Below are positions 45,180-56,065 of a DNA stretch of 64,000 nucleotides, piece after piece. Position numbers and translations under genes: made by a program. The DNA comes from Planctomycetota bacterium (GTDB lineage: Bacteria > Planctomycetota > Phycisphaerae > Sedimentisphaerales > Anaerohalosphaeraceae). Where the stretch lies: contig VRUI01000006.1 of the NCBI GenBank assembly GCA_019456225.1, positions 35,236 to 99,235 on the forward strand, given 5' to 3'. Under the pieces are notes generated by a model, which was given only the letters and a program-made list of their open reading frames with translations, did no database searches and was not told the origin of the DNA. How positions within the stretch are numbered: position 1 is the stretch's first letter; the number at the start of each line of letters is the position of its first letter.

Positions 45180-47483
45180 ATGTTTAAAAGTTACCGAAGG
45201 ATCGCATTTCTTGTTCTTGCAGGTATTGTATTTTTGGGAGTTGATCTTTTTGCCCATGACACTCATGTCAGTCATATCACCGCCCGGCCCCTCGCCGACA
45301 ATATTATCATGCCGCAAAGCCGCCGCATCGCTTTCGCCCATGACAGGCGGCAGGCTGTGGTTATTACAGAGGCGTCGGCCCTGATCGATATTATCGAATC
45401 CACCGCGACAACTACCATCGAGATTCGCCTGCAAAACAAAACCAACCGCCGCCAGGAAGCCGAGCTCATCATCCCCGTCCCCGACGGTGCCGTTGTCAAG
45501 GGCTTTGCTTATGACGGGCCCAACGGGGATATTACCGCGAAGATTCTCGAAAAGGAAGAGGCCAAGCGCATCTACCGCTCGCTCGTGTCGAAGATAATAG
45601 ACCCTGCTCTCGTAGAGTTTATCGGTTACAACCTCATCCAGTCCAGCGTCTTTCCAGTCGAGGCCAGGGGCAAGCAGAAGATCCGTATCACCTATGAGCA
45701 CCTCCTGGAAACAGACGGCGGCCGGGTCGATTACATCCTGCCGCGAAGCGAGTCGCTGAATTATTCTGTTCCCTGGAAGATAACCGCCAATATCAAATCA
45801 AAGCGTGGGATTTCAACCGTATATTCGCCGAGCCATAAGATCAAGACAACCAGGCTTGATCTGCGTTCAATTCATGATTCTCCAAATCCAGGTAAGAATT
45901 TCGCAATGGTAACCGTTGCGCCCGAAGAAGGAAAAAAGCCCGGTGCGTTTCGCCTTTCGTATATGATGGCCAAAAAGGGCGTTACCGCTTCGATATTTTC
46001 GTATCCGGACTCTAAGGTAGGAGGAGGATATTTTCTCTTGCTCGCGGCCGTCCCGGAAAGATCCAAAGATACCGAAAATGCCATCAAACGCGAGCTTACC
46101 CTGGTTATAGACCGTTCCGGCAGTATGCGGGGTAAAAAACTTGCCCAGGTCAAAGAAGCCGCCATGCAGGTTATCGCCGGACTGAAGATGGGCGAGAGTT
46201 TCAATGTAATTCTTTACAGCAACAACGTCGAGTCCTTTTCGCCGCGGCCCGTTAAGAAAACAAAAGAATCCGAAGCCAAAGCCGAAAGGTACATCGAGTC
46301 AATAACCGCGATGGGCGGAACCAATATCGCCGCCGCACTTTCAAAGGCTCTCGGCCAAAAGCCTACAAAAAACACCTTGCCGATAGTTCTGTTCCTTACA
46401 GACGGTATTCCCACAGTCGGCCAGACCTCCGAAGTCGAGATCGGCAAGATCATTACAAAATCCAATCCTTACGAGCGGCGGGTGTTTACATTCGGCGTAG
46501 GCGTCGATGTAAACGCTCCGCTTCTGGAAAAGATCGCGGCAAAATCAAAGGCAAAGTCCGAGTTCATTTTGCCCGATGAGGATGTCGAGGTCAAGGTCGG
46601 CAAGGTTTTCAGACGCCTCAACGGCCCGGCCCTTGCAAATGCCAAACTCGAAGTCCTCGGCGCCGACGGCAAACCGGCCATCGGCCGCACGCGGGATGTT
46701 GTCCCGGATACCCTCGGCGACCTCTTTGCCGGCGACCAGCTTGTCGTACTCGGCCAGTATGTCGGTACGGAGAAGATGGCGTTTCGGCTAACCGGTAATG
46801 ACGGCGTAAAGAACAGGAAATTCAAGTTCAAATTCAATTCCGCAAAAGCCAATCTGAAAAACGGGTTCGTACCGCGCTTGTGGGCCAGCCGCAAAATAGC
46901 CGAACTCATCGAGATAGTCCGCCAGATGGGAGCCGATTCAAAAGTCAGCAAAAATGATCCCAGGGTAAAAGAGCTAACCGACGAAATTATCCGGCTCTCG
47001 ACCGAATTCGGCATCCTGACAGAATACACGGCATTCCTGGCAAGAGAAGGCACCGAGCTTCACGATGTCCACGCTATACGAAGGCAGACAGGCGCAAATC
47101 TTGAACGCCGTGCCATGCGCAGCAGGTCCGGCAGGAGTGCCGTCAATCAGAGTGTTAACTTTAAAGCCATGAAATCAGCAGAAGGCCTTAATTATCGCAA
47201 TGATTTTTATGACGCCAACATGAACCGCGTTTCGGTCGCCAACGTCCAGCAGATAAACGACCGTGCCTATTACCGAAAGAACAACCGTTGGATAGACAGC
47301 AGGCTTGTCAATAAGAAACAGTCGCAGATAAAACCAGATAATGTCATAGAGTTCGGCACCGACGAATTCTTCAAGTTCACATACCGCCTGGCAAAACAAA
47401 ACCGCCAGGGAAGCATAGCGGTAAGAGGCGACGTAGTACTGCTAGTAGACGGAAAAACATGGCTAATAAAAATGCCCAGATAA
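45180..47483 (+). CDS. VIT and VWA domain surface protein
   Basis: 767 residues. A signal peptide (IAFLVLAGIVFLGVDLFA) is followed by a VIT domain (about 50-170: EIRLQNKTNRRQEAELIIPVPDGA, YRSLVSKIIDPALVEF). A VWA domain (about 305-480) has an intact metal site, DRSGS at 311-315 with later Thr and Asp in FLTDGIPTVG. This is the inter-alpha-trypsin-inhibitor heavy-chain layout, secreted and probably adhesive. The C-terminal ~280 residues carry no sorting signal that I can see. GGAG precedes the ATG. A second VWA gene follows. Confidence 0.88.
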   Translation: MFKSYRRIAFLVLAGIVFLGVDLFAHDTHVSHITARPLADNIIMPQSRRIAFAHDRRQAVVITEASALIDIIESTATTTIEIRLQNKTNRRQEAELIIPVPDGAVVKGFAYDGPNGDITAKILEKEEAKRIYRSLVSKIIDPALVEFIGYNLIQSSVFPVEARGKQKIRITYEHLLETDGGRVDYILPRSESLNYSVPWKITANIKSKRGISTVYSPSHKIKTTRLDLRSIHDSPNPGKNFAMVTVAPEEGKKPGAFRLSYMMAKKGVTASIFSYPDSKVGGGYFLLLAAVPERSKDTENAIKRELTLVIDRSGSMRGKKLAQVKEAAMQVIAGLKMGESFNVILYSNNVESFSPRPVKKTKESEAKAERYIESITAMGGTNIAAALSKALGQKPTKNTLPIVLFLTDGIPTVGQTSEVEIGKIITKSNPYERRVFTFGVGVDVNAPLLEKIAAKSKAKSEFILPDEDVEVKVGKVFRRLNGPALANAKLEVLGADGKPAIGRTRDVVPDTLGDLFAGDQLVVLGQYVGTEKMAFRLTGNDGVKNRKFKFKFNSAKANLKNGFVPRLWASRKIAELIEIVRQMGADSKVSKNDPRVKELTDEIIRLSTEFGILTEYTAFLAREGTELHDVHAIRRQTGANLERRAMRSRSGRSAVNQSVNFKAMKSAEGLNYRNDFYDANMNRVSVANVQQINDRAYYRKNNRWIDSRLVNKKQSQIKPDNVIEFGTDEFFKFTYRLAKQNRQGSIAVRGDVVLLVDGKTWLIKMPR

Positions 47484-47494
47484 CCGTTCCCGTA

Positions 47495-47515
47495 CTGTGG
47501 GCTTCCAGCCCACAG
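47495..47515. repeat. Hairpin between the two VWA genes
   Basis: CTGTGGGC-TTCCA-GCCCACAG, similar in build to the hairpins at 44919, but with no T-run. Confidence 0.55.
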
Positions 47516-47592
47516 CATAGTATTAAACAATGAAATATAAACTCAGCAATGTATTAAAAAGCTAATTGCAAATTTAACAAAGGAAAAAGACA

Positions 47593-49305
47593 ATGCTAAA
47601 AAATATCCTATTAACACTACTGGCCTTAGTTGCGTTAATCTGTAGCAAAACATTAGCCCAGGTAGAAATTGTACCAGCAGAGACTGACATTAAGGACGGC
47701 ATCAGTGTTAGCGTCGAAGACAAGTTCAATCGCAGCCTGAATAACGAATATCCTGAGTTCACCTGGAACGATATTGCCAAACTCCTTAAGTTGGCCGAAA
47801 GCGATGATGTCATAGAAAAGGTTCCCAGCCGTATGATCTCGTCATACGCCCAGAGTAAGGCAATTAAGGGAATGGTTGCTTTGTGGTATATCGAAGGGAT
47901 TCGTGAACGGGCCGCTTATATTGCACTAGGTTGCGAACAGATCGAGCCGAGAGCAAAAAGTCATGTGATGTTCAGACCGTTAAATCCTTTCTGCATAAAA
48001 GGTGACCGCCCATCGCTAAGCCACTCAGAGGCGTCAGTGGAGATTTATCAGGAGGTTTTGAAGATATACCAGCAGTGGTGGAAAAAAGTATCGGCAATGG
48101 ATGAAAGTGAGGCGGCTGTTATATATCCCTTAGAGGGCAGCGGCATTAAATGGTACGGCCCGCAAAGATGGTCAGAGCAAGTTCTAAAAAGGATGAAGGA
48201 GAAAAAAATGATTGCTTTGACTGTCCCGCCTCGAATACAGATGGCGATCCTGCTCGACACCAGCGGCAGCATGTCCGGCCTTATCAACCAGGCCAGAACC
48301 GAGCTATGGGCCGTCGTTAACGAGTTCATCACCGTAAAAAGAGACGGCATGGCCCCCCAACTCGACGTTGCTCTATATGAATACGGCAAAAGTGCACTCT
48401 CCAAAAAACAAGGCTATATACGCCAGATCGTCGCCTTTACCAACGACCTCGACAAGGTCTCCGAGGAACTGTTCGCACTGAAGACCAACGGCGGCGACGA
48501 GTATTGCGGATGGGTCATAAATGACGCCGTTAAACAACTCCAGTGGAGCAAGGCCGCTAACGACCTCAAGGTTATCTTCATCGCTGGCAACGAACCGTTT
48601 ACACAAGGCCCCGTCAATTATAAGGACTCTACCAGGGCAGCTATCGAAAAAGGCATCATCGTAAACACGATCCATTGCGGTTCGATGAGTGCCGGCATTT
48701 CAGGCAAGTGGAAAGACGGTGCACTGCTCGCCGACGGCACTTATCTCTCGATAGACCAAAACCAGAAGGCCATCGAGATATCCGCCCCCCAGGACGAAGA
48801 GATCGTAAAACTCAGCGGGCAACTCAACGATACCTATATCGTATACGGCCGCCGGGGCAGGGTGTACGCGGAAAATCAAAAAGCCCAGGACGGTAATTCG
48901 CGAAGGCTTTCCGCATCCAATGCTGCAGGCAGGGCACTGACAAAGTCGTCCAGATATTACAAAAACGATACCTGGGATGTTGTAGACGCGATGAAGGACG
49001 GCAAGAAACTGGACGAATTCAAAGAAGCCGAACTGCCCGAAGTCATGCAAAAAATGAACAAAAAAGAGCGTAAGGCTTATGTCGAAAAGAATGCCAAAAA
49101 GCGACTGGAGATACAAAAGCAGATACAAAAGCTTAACGACGCCCGTAAGAAACACATCGCAGCCGAGAGAAAGAAACTCGCCGGCGCCGACAAATCACTG
49201 GGCTCTGCAATGATAAAAGCAGTAAGAAAACAAGCCGAAACCAGAAAATTCAAATTCGAAAAAACCAAACCAGCACCCAAAAAAAATAACAACAACAAGG
49301 AGTGA
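47593..49305 (+). CDS. Secreted VWA-domain protein
   Basis: 570 residues. A signal peptide (LLTLLALVALICSKTLA) leads to a helical region (about 45-200) and a VWA domain (about 215-400) with metal site DTSGS at 222-226. A basic coiled-coil end (MQKMNKKERKAYVEKN..., many Lys and Glu) closes the protein. A Lys-Pro-rich tail (KTKPAPKK) ends it. The VWA fold usually mediates metal-dependent adhesion. It is unlike the VIT protein upstream outside the VWA. The two probably form one transcription unit ended by the terminator at 49338. Confidence 0.83.
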   Translation: MLKNILLTLLALVALICSKTLAQVEIVPAETDIKDGISVSVEDKFNRSLNNEYPEFTWNDIAKLLKLAESDDVIEKVPSRMISSYAQSKAIKGMVALWYIEGIRERAAYIALGCEQIEPRAKSHVMFRPLNPFCIKGDRPSLSHSEASVEIYQEVLKIYQQWWKKVSAMDESEAAVIYPLEGSGIKWYGPQRWSEQVLKRMKEKKMIALTVPPRIQMAILLDTSGSMSGLINQARTELWAVVNEFITVKRDGMAPQLDVALYEYGKSALSKKQGYIRQIVAFTNDLDKVSEELFALKTNGGDEYCGWVINDAVKQLQWSKAANDLKVIFIAGNEPFTQGPVNYKDSTRAAIEKGIIVNTIHCGSMSAGISGKWKDGALLADGTYLSIDQNQKAIEISAPQDEEIVKLSGQLNDTYIVYGRRGRVYAENQKAQDGNSRRLSASNAAGRALTKSSRYYKNDTWDVVDAMKDGKKLDEFKEAELPEVMQKMNKKERKAYVEKNAKKRLEIQKQIQKLNDARKKHIAAERKKLAGADKSLGSAMIKAVRKQAETRKFKFEKTKPAPKKNNNNKE

Positions 49306-49337
49306 GGTGGAACCCTGGAGCATGGAGGCAACAAAAA

Positions 49338-49371
49338 AAGCCGCGTAGCAATTTAGCTATGCGGCTTTTTT
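49338..49371. terminator. Bidirectional intrinsic terminator
   Basis: AAGCCGC-TAGC ... GCTA-GCGGCTT stem with a loop of six, T-run on the right and A-run on the left. It serves both the VWA gene and metK, which are convergent. Confidence 0.85.
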
Positions 49372-49396
49372 GATTATTCAAAAGTCGAAAAAGCGA

Positions 49397-50632
49397 TTAT
49401 TTCTTCTTCGCGGTTTTCTTTTTTCGTATGGGTTTCAATCCTACAGCTTTTCGCAGCTTGTTGACCATGTCGGTCTTTTCCCATGTGATAGTCTTGACGT
49501 TTCTGCCAAAATGACCGTTCCGTGCAGTCTCGGTGTAGATCGGCCTTCTAAGCTTAAGGTGGTTGATGATGCCCTTAGGTGTAAGCGGGAAGATTTTCTT
49601 TACTGCATCTTCGATCAGCTTCTCGTCGACCTTCTCTGTGCCCTCTGCGTCAACCAGAACCGATATGGGCTGGGCAACACCGATAGCGTAAGAAAGCTGA
49701 ACCTCGCAGGCGTCAGCCAGGTCGGCCGCTATGATATTCTTTGCGATGTAGCGTGCCATATAGCTTGCACTGCGGTCGACCTTTGACGGGTCCTTGCCGC
49801 TGAACGCTCCGCCGCCATGGCTTCCGCGTCCGCCGTAAGTATCGACGATGATCTTGCGTCCGGTCAATCCGCAGTCGCCCTTGGGCCCGCCGATAACAAA
49901 TCGACCGGTCGGGTTAACGTGAAGGATGATCTTATTGTCAACGAGTTTCTTTGGAAGACAAGGCATGATAACCTTGTTGATGATCTCTTTTTTCAGAGTC
50001 GCGTATTTAACATCTTCTGTGTGCTGGGTCGAAATTACAACGGTATGGATCCTTTTCGGCTTTCCGTTTTTACCGTATTCGACGGTCACCTGGCTCTTGC
50101 CGTCCGGACGCAGCCATTTCAGAGTGCCGTTTTCGCGAACCTTTGCGAGTTTATCGGTCAACTGATGGGCAAGGTATATCGGAAGCGGCATAAGCGCCGG
50201 AGTCTCTTTGCACGCGAAACCGAACATAAGTCCCTGATCGCCGGCGCCTTGTTCCTTGTGCAGTCCCGTACCTTCCGTAACGCCCTGGGATATATCCGGG
50301 CTCTGATGGTCAAGCGCAACCAGTACCGCGCAGTTTTCAAAATCGAAACCGATATGAGGGTCGGTGTAGCCGATGCTTTTGATCTCATTGCGCACAACCT
50401 GCTGAATGTCGACATACGATTTCGTGGTTACCTCGCCGGCGACAACTACCATACCTGTCGATACCAACGTCTCGCAGGCAACCCGGCTATTGGGGTCCTT
50501 GGCCAGCATCGCATCGAGAATAGCATCCGAAATCTGGTCCGAAACCTTATCCGGATGTCCCTTGGTCACGGATTCACTCGTAAAGAGGTATCCTCTGCCG
50601 TTTGCGTTATTTGCAGCAACTCTTTTTGCCAT
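49397..50632 (-). CDS. metK: S-adenosylmethionine synthetase MetK
   Basis: 411 residues, near the usual ~385-400. The three repeat domains show [50 protein letters not shown] and [18 protein letters not shown]. It makes SAM from methionine and ATP. A basic tail (RKKKTAKKK) is an unusual extension. No SAM riboswitch was seen in the 220 bases upstream. Confidence 0.96.
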   Translation of the reverse strand: MAKRVAANNANGRGYLFTSESVTKGHPDKVSDQISDAILDAMLAKDPNSRVACETLVSTGMVVVAGEVTTKSYVDIQQVVRNEIKSIGYTDPHIGFDFENCAVLVALDHQSPDISQGVTEGTGLHKEQGAGDQGLMFGFACKETPALMPLPIYLAHQLTDKLAKVRENGTLKWLRPDGKSQVTVEYGKNGKPKRIHTVVISTQHTEDVKYATLKKEIINKVIMPCLPKKLVDNKIILHVNPTGRFVIGGPKGDCGLTGRKIIVDTYGGRGSHGGGAFSGKDPSKVDRSASYMARYIAKNIIAADLADACEVQLSYAIGVAQPISVLVDAEGTEKVDEKLIEDAVKKIFPLTPKGIINHLKLRRPIYTETARNGHFGRNVKTITWEKTDMVNKLRKAVGLKPIRKKKTAKKK

Positions 50633-50850
50633 TACTATCTCCTGTGAAAATATACATTTACCTAAAACAGTAAATTTAGCGGTTATTTTTCATTAAGTCA
50701 AGCTTTAACCTTGATAATTATTGAGTTTATTAGCAGTACGATTGCCCCGGAAACATGTTTTATCATTTTCCCCCAATAATTGCATATTTGCAGATGTTGG
50801 CAAAATCACCTATCCCCGGTGTATTACGCGCCGCGATGGACGACAGGCCA

Positions 50851-52041
50851 TTACCTCAAAGGACGCTCATTGAGCAGCCAGTCATATTTCCTGAGATTAA
50901 CCTCATAACCCGCTGATTCAAGCTCCTTAGCCCTTTTAGCGTCGATATTCAGGAATATGAAATTCAGAAAAGCCTTGACATCCGGTTTCTTTTCTCTGAA
51001 CCGTTTGATCTTCGCGTACCTGGAATTCAGGAACGAAGTTTTATAGGCTTTAAGTTTGAACATGCTGGAAAGATATATCTTTTTCTCGTGCGTGTCTATC
51101 GATAAATTCTTAGGGTCCAGGAGATATTTCTTAACCTGTTCGTCGATCTGTTTGTCGAGTTTGTCGGGATGATATGCTTCATTCCTAAGCTTGCCGCCCA
51201 TCATAGTCGCGTTAGACAAAGCAAAACAGTATTTTGGATCCTTTGCGGTTTTAAGGAGTAAATCTTCGATCTCAACAAGCGTGTAATTCAAACCGCTAAC
51301 ACGGAAAAACTTCTTTTCCCCCCTTGCTCCGGGAATATGTTTGATGCTGTTTGCCGGATACATGAAAAACCACTTGTTAGGCTTGATCGGGTAATTATCG
51401 ATTACTACTTTTAGAATGAGTATATTGTGGGCGTTTAGCAGAAAAGCCTTCTCGTCATTCTTGGACCACAAAATTCGTATCGCTGTCGGAAGATTACCAA
51501 GCTCTTTTACCGCGGCAAGCAGTTCTCGTTTTTTTCTGCGAAGCTTTCGATAATTCACCATACCTTTTTTGTCAACGAAGTTCTTAAAAACAAAGTCGCA
51601 TTTCTTAAAGAACTCCGTATCGACCAGTTTTGGCCTGGATGGTTTAGCGTCTTTATTGGGGGTCTTTTCTTTGGGATCATCTTTGACTTCAGCCGGTGGT
51701 GTGGTTTTAGGTTTTTCCGTTGTTTCTGGTTTTTCGGTCGCTTCCGGTTTTTCGGTATCAGTATTGACAGCCTCTGCATCTGGTTTACTGCCGGTATTAT
51801 CGTCTGTATTTGGCGCAATTTCCTCAGCCGGTTTCTCATACGTAACTTTGACGATCTCTACCGCTGTTTTAGTAATCGCCGTTTCCGGCTCGGTTTCCAT
51901 CCCCTCGTCGACAACCGGTTGAACAACTGGCAGATCGGCAGTAACTTCCTCAGCAAGCGGCGCATCGCTTTTCTCCTCCGGACCGCATCCGAATACCCCA
52001 AACGATAAAGCCAATAATAATAGGATAGAAATATATCTCAT
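50851..52041 (-). CDS. DUF547 lipoprotein
   Basis: 396 residues. A lipobox ends GVFGC after MRYISILLLLALSF. A low-complexity Pro-Glu-Thr-Lys linker of PE-x-TEKPET type follows, then a DUF547 domain (about 165-380) with KNDEKAFLLNAHNILILKVV and a late KAFLNFIF-type end. DUF547 proteins are widespread and of unknown function; a papain-like fold has been suggested. The ATG at 52041 is preferred because it gives a proper lipoprotein signal, although no strong ribosome site is visible. It is separated from the TPR gene by 180 bases and probably transcribed separately. Confidence 0.75.
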   Translation of the reverse strand: MRYISILLLLALSFGVFGCGPEEKSDAPLAEEVTADLPVVQPVVDEGMETEPETAITKTAVEIVKVTYEKPAEEIAPNTDDNTGSKPDAEAVNTDTEKPEATEKPETTEKPKTTPPAEVKDDPKEKTPNKDAKPSRPKLVDTEFFKKCDFVFKNFVDKKGMVNYRKLRRKKRELLAAVKELGNLPTAIRILWSKNDEKAFLLNAHNILILKVVIDNYPIKPNKWFFMYPANSIKHIPGARGEKKFFRVSGLNYTLVEIEDLLLKTAKDPKYCFALSNATMMGGKLRNEAYHPDKLDKQIDEQVKKYLLDPKNLSIDTHEKKIYLSSMFKLKAYKTSFLNSRYAKIKRFREKKPDVKAFLNFIFLNIDAKRAKELESAGYEVNLRKYDWLLNERPLR

Positions 52042-52221
52042 AGTCGTATTACAGAATATCATGTCAAAACATTCATTATAGTGGTTTTTCATGAATTTTT
52101 CAAACCCAAAAACAAAAAAAGACGCGATGAACCGATTTTGCCCGATAATCAACAGAAACAAAACCATATATCGACAAAAAACACCCTACAAATAACCCAA
52201 ATGTAAGCACTTCCCCTGTTT

Positions 52222-55200
52222 TTAAAGATTGCTGTACTTTTCAAAATATTTCTTCCATGCGCCGCTAATCATACAATTTGGATAGTTCTTTCTGAACTTC
52301 TCACATGATTCTAAAATCAAAGGCTTAACCTCCTCAAGCGACATCTCCTTATTCCTATACATCCTATCAAGTGCAAGAGTAATATGATGCTGAGCATTCC
52401 AGGCCTGATAAAAACCAGGACTCTTTTCAATCACCATTTCAAAATGCTCTTTAGCTTTTTTATTATCGCGCATTGTAACATAAGCAAAGCCTGCAGTATA
52501 ACAAGCAAAGCCCACATGTTGCTTATCGGGGATTTCATAGATATTATGCTGCCATATCGCGATCGCTTTATCAAAGTACGCTTTGCCTTGCTGCCGGTCT
52601 TTGAGATATGTCTTCTTTCCCAATCTGTAATATTCCTCACCGATAACATAAACCCCAAAACCGAGTTTTTCATTGCCTTTATATTCTTTAAGGAGCAGAT
52701 CAAGCTTGGCATCGGCCAAAGTGTAATCCCGCAGCCATACGGCACACCTTCCTATTCCGGAATGAGCAAGCGCCTGGTGTTCTTTGTCGCAGTTGCTCTC
52801 AAGCATTTTATGATACAGTTTATTGCTTCTTTTATGATAGCCGTGCCTTAGGTAATTGTAAGCGATCCTGTTTAGAATTTCCGGCAGATATTTGTTGACA
52901 GGATACTTGCCGAGCATCTCATCAACCATCGCGTCGGCTTGTTCGATTTTGTCCATTTTCACATAAGCGTCAGCTTTGATTTTTAAAAGCCGGATAGCCT
53001 CCTCATGGCCGTCAAACTTCTTCAACAGACGGTCAAGGATCTTCAAAGCCCTGTCAAGGTCCCTGCATTCATGATGATTGACATACTGACGGGCGACACC
53101 CATCGCATGAACAATGAAACTCTCCGCCGAACCGTGCTTTGTCCAGAACGCCTCAAACGCCTCATCGGCGGCAATCTTATTACCCTGCATTATTTCACAA
53201 TACACCGCCCATCTATGCCCCTTGACCGCTATCTCGCTTACGGAACTGCTGTCGGAGAGATATTGAAAGAGTTCTTTCGCTTTATCGAACCTTTTCGAAT
53301 CGTAATGCTCTTCCGCAAGCTCGAAAATGCTCTCAAAAAGCTTCTGCCCCGGTTCAACAACCTCCAGCTCTTTCGTACCTTTAGTATTTTCATCAACGAT
53401 AACGACAGGCTTAACAACGTCTTTAGCTCCAGCTTCTATTTTCTTCAAAAGCTCTCTATATCTGATAGCGTAACTTTTATATATACAATTCTCTAAAGCC
53501 CTATTAAGTACGGCTATAGCCTCCGTTTTCTTTCCTAAGTTATCGTAACAGGTAGCAAGGAAGATGGGAATAACTCCAGTACCCGACCTGGAAGGATTAC
53601 ATTTTAGATAATTTTCAAAAACCTCCACTGCTTTAGCATCATCCTTAATCATTCTGGCATACGTTACTCCGAGGTCAAAAGTTGAGCGAGAAGCCATAAG
53701 ACGATCGTCATATAACTTACGCTGCTGTTTATACCAGTATACTGCCCGTTCAAAATTCTTCTCCCTCCTGTAAAGTGCCCCCAATTCATTTGGAACACGA
53801 TAAGCATAGAGGCTCTTTGGATACTTTTCCATGATTAGAAGACAATACTTAATTTGCGTTGCCAGATCTTCAAGTTTTCTGGCGCATTTGGCTACTACGA
53901 AGGCACTTGAGCCGGCATGATAAAAGTCTTTCGGATCTTTGGTATGTTCAATAGCCGCGAGTGCCAGTTTCTTCGCGAATTCATAGTTTTTTGCGCCAAA
54001 GTAGTGCTCAGAGGCTAAGTAAGCTGTTTGGATGAAGTCCGGGATGTCTTTAGCATCTTTAATAAGCTGATCTATCGCTGCCTCTGCATTAGCTTTATCC
54101 CCTAGTTTTGAATGGCAGATCGACATCTCTACCAAAGCTTTTCCGGCATATTTATCTCCCGTACAGGCTTTCATTATCCGCTGCAGCATGGACAGGGAGT
54201 TCTTTAAAACTTCTTGTTCCGTCTCATTCGGCCTTTTCGAAGCACTGTGATATACCTTAAGCAATGCCTTGCCAAGTTCTCTATGACCTGCAAAGTCTGC
54301 GTATATTCTGTCAAGCAGATCTTTTGCCTTGATGTCATCACCCAATCGAAAATAACTCTGGGTGATAGCGGCAAGGAAAATTAGTCGCTGCTTCTTATCA
54401 GAAACACGGTCAAATGCTCCTTGATACAGTTTAATGTTTTTTTCATGAAAGCCATGCTTTCTGTAACTGTCTGCGATTCCATTTACATTGTCTGCAAAAT
54501 CTTCCGAAGAACGATATATTGTCAATAACGCATCGATCACCTGATCTCCGGCACTGTCATTACCCAATTTGCTCTCACAGACTGCGACCCATCCCAGGCC
54601 TTTGCCCGCCAGAATCCTATCGGAGCTGTTTTGGAAGACATATTGATATAAAGCTTTGGCTTTGACGTACTTTTTCTGGGCAAAATATTCATCAGCAATT
54701 TTGAATATTTCTGTACATAGCTCTTTATGCCCAGAATAATCTTTCTTGAGAGTGTCAATCGCCTTCTCGGCCTCGCTTTCATTATCCAGTTCCACCTCAC
54801 AACAAGCTGTCATCGCCAGCCCTTTGATCGCCAGGTTGCTGTCTGAACTGTTTTTGGAGACATATCGATAGAAGTCTATCGCTTTGTCTAATTCCCCGTT
54901 TCTCCGGAATATCTTTCCATAAATGTTACTTACTTTGCAAAATTCCGCATGATCAGGGAACCGTTTTATGACTCGGTAACACAATTCACGCTCTGTTTGC
55001 CTTTTTTCAATTAGCTTGATAAAGAACTCGGCCTCTCCAAGCTCTTTTGTTGTTTTTTCAGAGCTGTTTTTAAGCTCCTCATATAACTTCGCAAGGGTTT
55101 TTATTTGCGACTCAGATGTCGCAAGCTTTTCCTTCAATTCACTGACCGCATTTGACAGCAAAGCTGCTTTATGGACGTTTTCCTTCGCTATCATTTTGTA

Positions 55201-55965
55201 TCTTTGCTCAAGCGCCGCAAGCTTCCGTTCATATACGGCATAATAAGCATTTCGCTTCTGCTTGAACTTTTCATCCGAACGAATTTCGATCTTAACAGGC
55301 TTCAGGTTAAATCTGCACTTGTCGTGTTTCTTAGACGGGTCGATCCAGAGACGCTCCTTGGTATCTTCACGAATGATTATTTCCGGTTTACACAGGATGT
55401 CAAGCCAGTGAATGTCTAAAATACAAAAACCGTCAACTGATCCTGTATCAAAGTGCTTGAGTACATCCGGCATAATCTTCACGATTACGCTGCCAGGTTT
55501 AATCTCGGTTACGGGAGTTACGAAAATCTTTTTGTCATCCTTTTTCATATAGTAATGGGGCGGCGGCGAAAGAGGATCAAGCATGGGGATACCGGACGAA
55601 GGAAGACTGCCCCGTTTGTCCTCTGCCGAATACGCACCGTATCCCTCGAATCTTCCTTTAGGAATATAAAAAGGCTTTAAGCCATGATTGGCGATGACAA
55701 AGGCAAGTCCGATTCGCTCATCGGACATAAAAACATCCTTTATGGGTAATACTACAATGCTTACATTTTTAGCATGTTCATCGCAGGCTTTACCTTTTTT
55801 GCCGGAAGACTTTTTAGCGATCAGATCGTCAACCCAGCCCGCCTCAAGAACCGCAGGCGATGCCGGATCGGTAGAGATAACTTCCATGGAAGCGCCGGCG
55901 CAAAAAACCGTTGACGTCAAAATGATCAACCCGATAAAAATCGAAAGTACTATTTTTCTAAACAT
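52222..55965 (-). CDS. Large secreted TPR-repeat protein
   Basis: About 1247 residues. A signal peptide (FRKIVLSIFIGLIILTSTVF) precedes an N-terminal ~250-residue beta domain (IVVLPIKDVFMSDERIGLAF). A coiled coil at ~255-320 follows (LEQRYKMIAKENVHKAALLS). At least twenty TPR or Sel1-like helix pairs then run to the end (for example NGELDKAIDFYRYV, LGNDSAGDQVIDALL, KNYEFAKKLALAAIEH). It probably acts as a periplasmic scaffold. Two ATG codons lie side by side; the second has better spacing from AGGAG. Target proteins are unknown. Confidence 0.78.
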   Translation of the reverse strand: MFRKIVLSIFIGLIILTSTVFCAGASMEVISTDPASPAVLEAGWVDDLIAKKSSGKKGKACDEHAKNVSIVVLPIKDVFMSDERIGLAFVIANHGLKPFYIPKGRFEGYGAYSAEDKRGSLPSSGIPMLDPLSPPPHYYMKKDDKKIFVTPVTEIKPGSVIVKIMPDVLKHFDTGSVDGFCILDIHWLDILCKPEIIIREDTKERLWIDPSKKHDKCRFNLKPVKIEIRSDEKFKQKRNAYYAVYERKLAALEQRYKMIAKENVHKAALLSNAVSELKEKLATSESQIKTLAKLYEELKNSSEKTTKELGEAEFFIKLIEKRQTERELCYRVIKRFPDHAEFCKVSNIYGKIFRRNGELDKAIDFYRYVSKNSSDSNLAIKGLAMTACCEVELDNESEAEKAIDTLKKDYSGHKELCTEIFKIADEYFAQKKYVKAKALYQYVFQNSSDRILAGKGLGWVAVCESKLGNDSAGDQVIDALLTIYRSSEDFADNVNGIADSYRKHGFHEKNIKLYQGAFDRVSDKKQRLIFLAAITQSYFRLGDDIKAKDLLDRIYADFAGHRELGKALLKVYHSASKRPNETEQEVLKNSLSMLQRIMKACTGDKYAGKALVEMSICHSKLGDKANAEAAIDQLIKDAKDIPDFIQTAYLASEHYFGAKNYEFAKKLALAAIEHTKDPKDFYHAGSSAFVVAKCARKLEDLATQIKYCLLIMEKYPKSLYAYRVPNELGALYRREKNFERAVYWYKQQRKLYDDRLMASRSTFDLGVTYARMIKDDAKAVEVFENYLKCNPSRSGTGVIPIFLATCYDNLGKKTEAIAVLNRALENCIYKSYAIRYRELLKKIEAGAKDVVKPVVIVDENTKGTKELEVVEPGQKLFESIFELAEEHYDSKRFDKAKELFQYLSDSSSVSEIAVKGHRWAVYCEIMQGNKIAADEAFEAFWTKHGSAESFIVHAMGVARQYVNHHECRDLDRALKILDRLLKKFDGHEEAIRLLKIKADAYVKMDKIEQADAMVDEMLGKYPVNKYLPEILNRIAYNYLRHGYHKRSNKLYHKMLESNCDKEHQALAHSGIGRCAVWLRDYTLADAKLDLLLKEYKGNEKLGFGVYVIGEEYYRLGKKTYLKDRQQGKAYFDKAIAIWQHNIYEIPDKQHVGFACYTAGFAYVTMRDNKKAKEHFEMVIEKSPGFYQAWNAQHHITLALDRMYRNKEMSLEEVKPLILESCEKFRKNYPNCMISGAWKKYFEKYSNL

Positions 55966-55990
55966 CATTCTCTCCTGTAATAAAAACCAC

Positions 55991-56017
55991 CGGTAGGATG
56001 GGCTGTGCCCATGCTGT
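55991..56017 (+). repeat. Intergenic copy of the MenE-embedded repeat
   Basis: 27 bases identical to 15862-15888. Confidence 0.9.
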
Positions 56018-56065
56018 TTGGCTTTTAATTCATAATTGGTTATTCCTTGTTGGATATTGGCTATT

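Noticed and set aside
50633..50850. SAM riboswitch before metK
   Set aside because: The AT-rich leader shows no conserved core or terminator pair.
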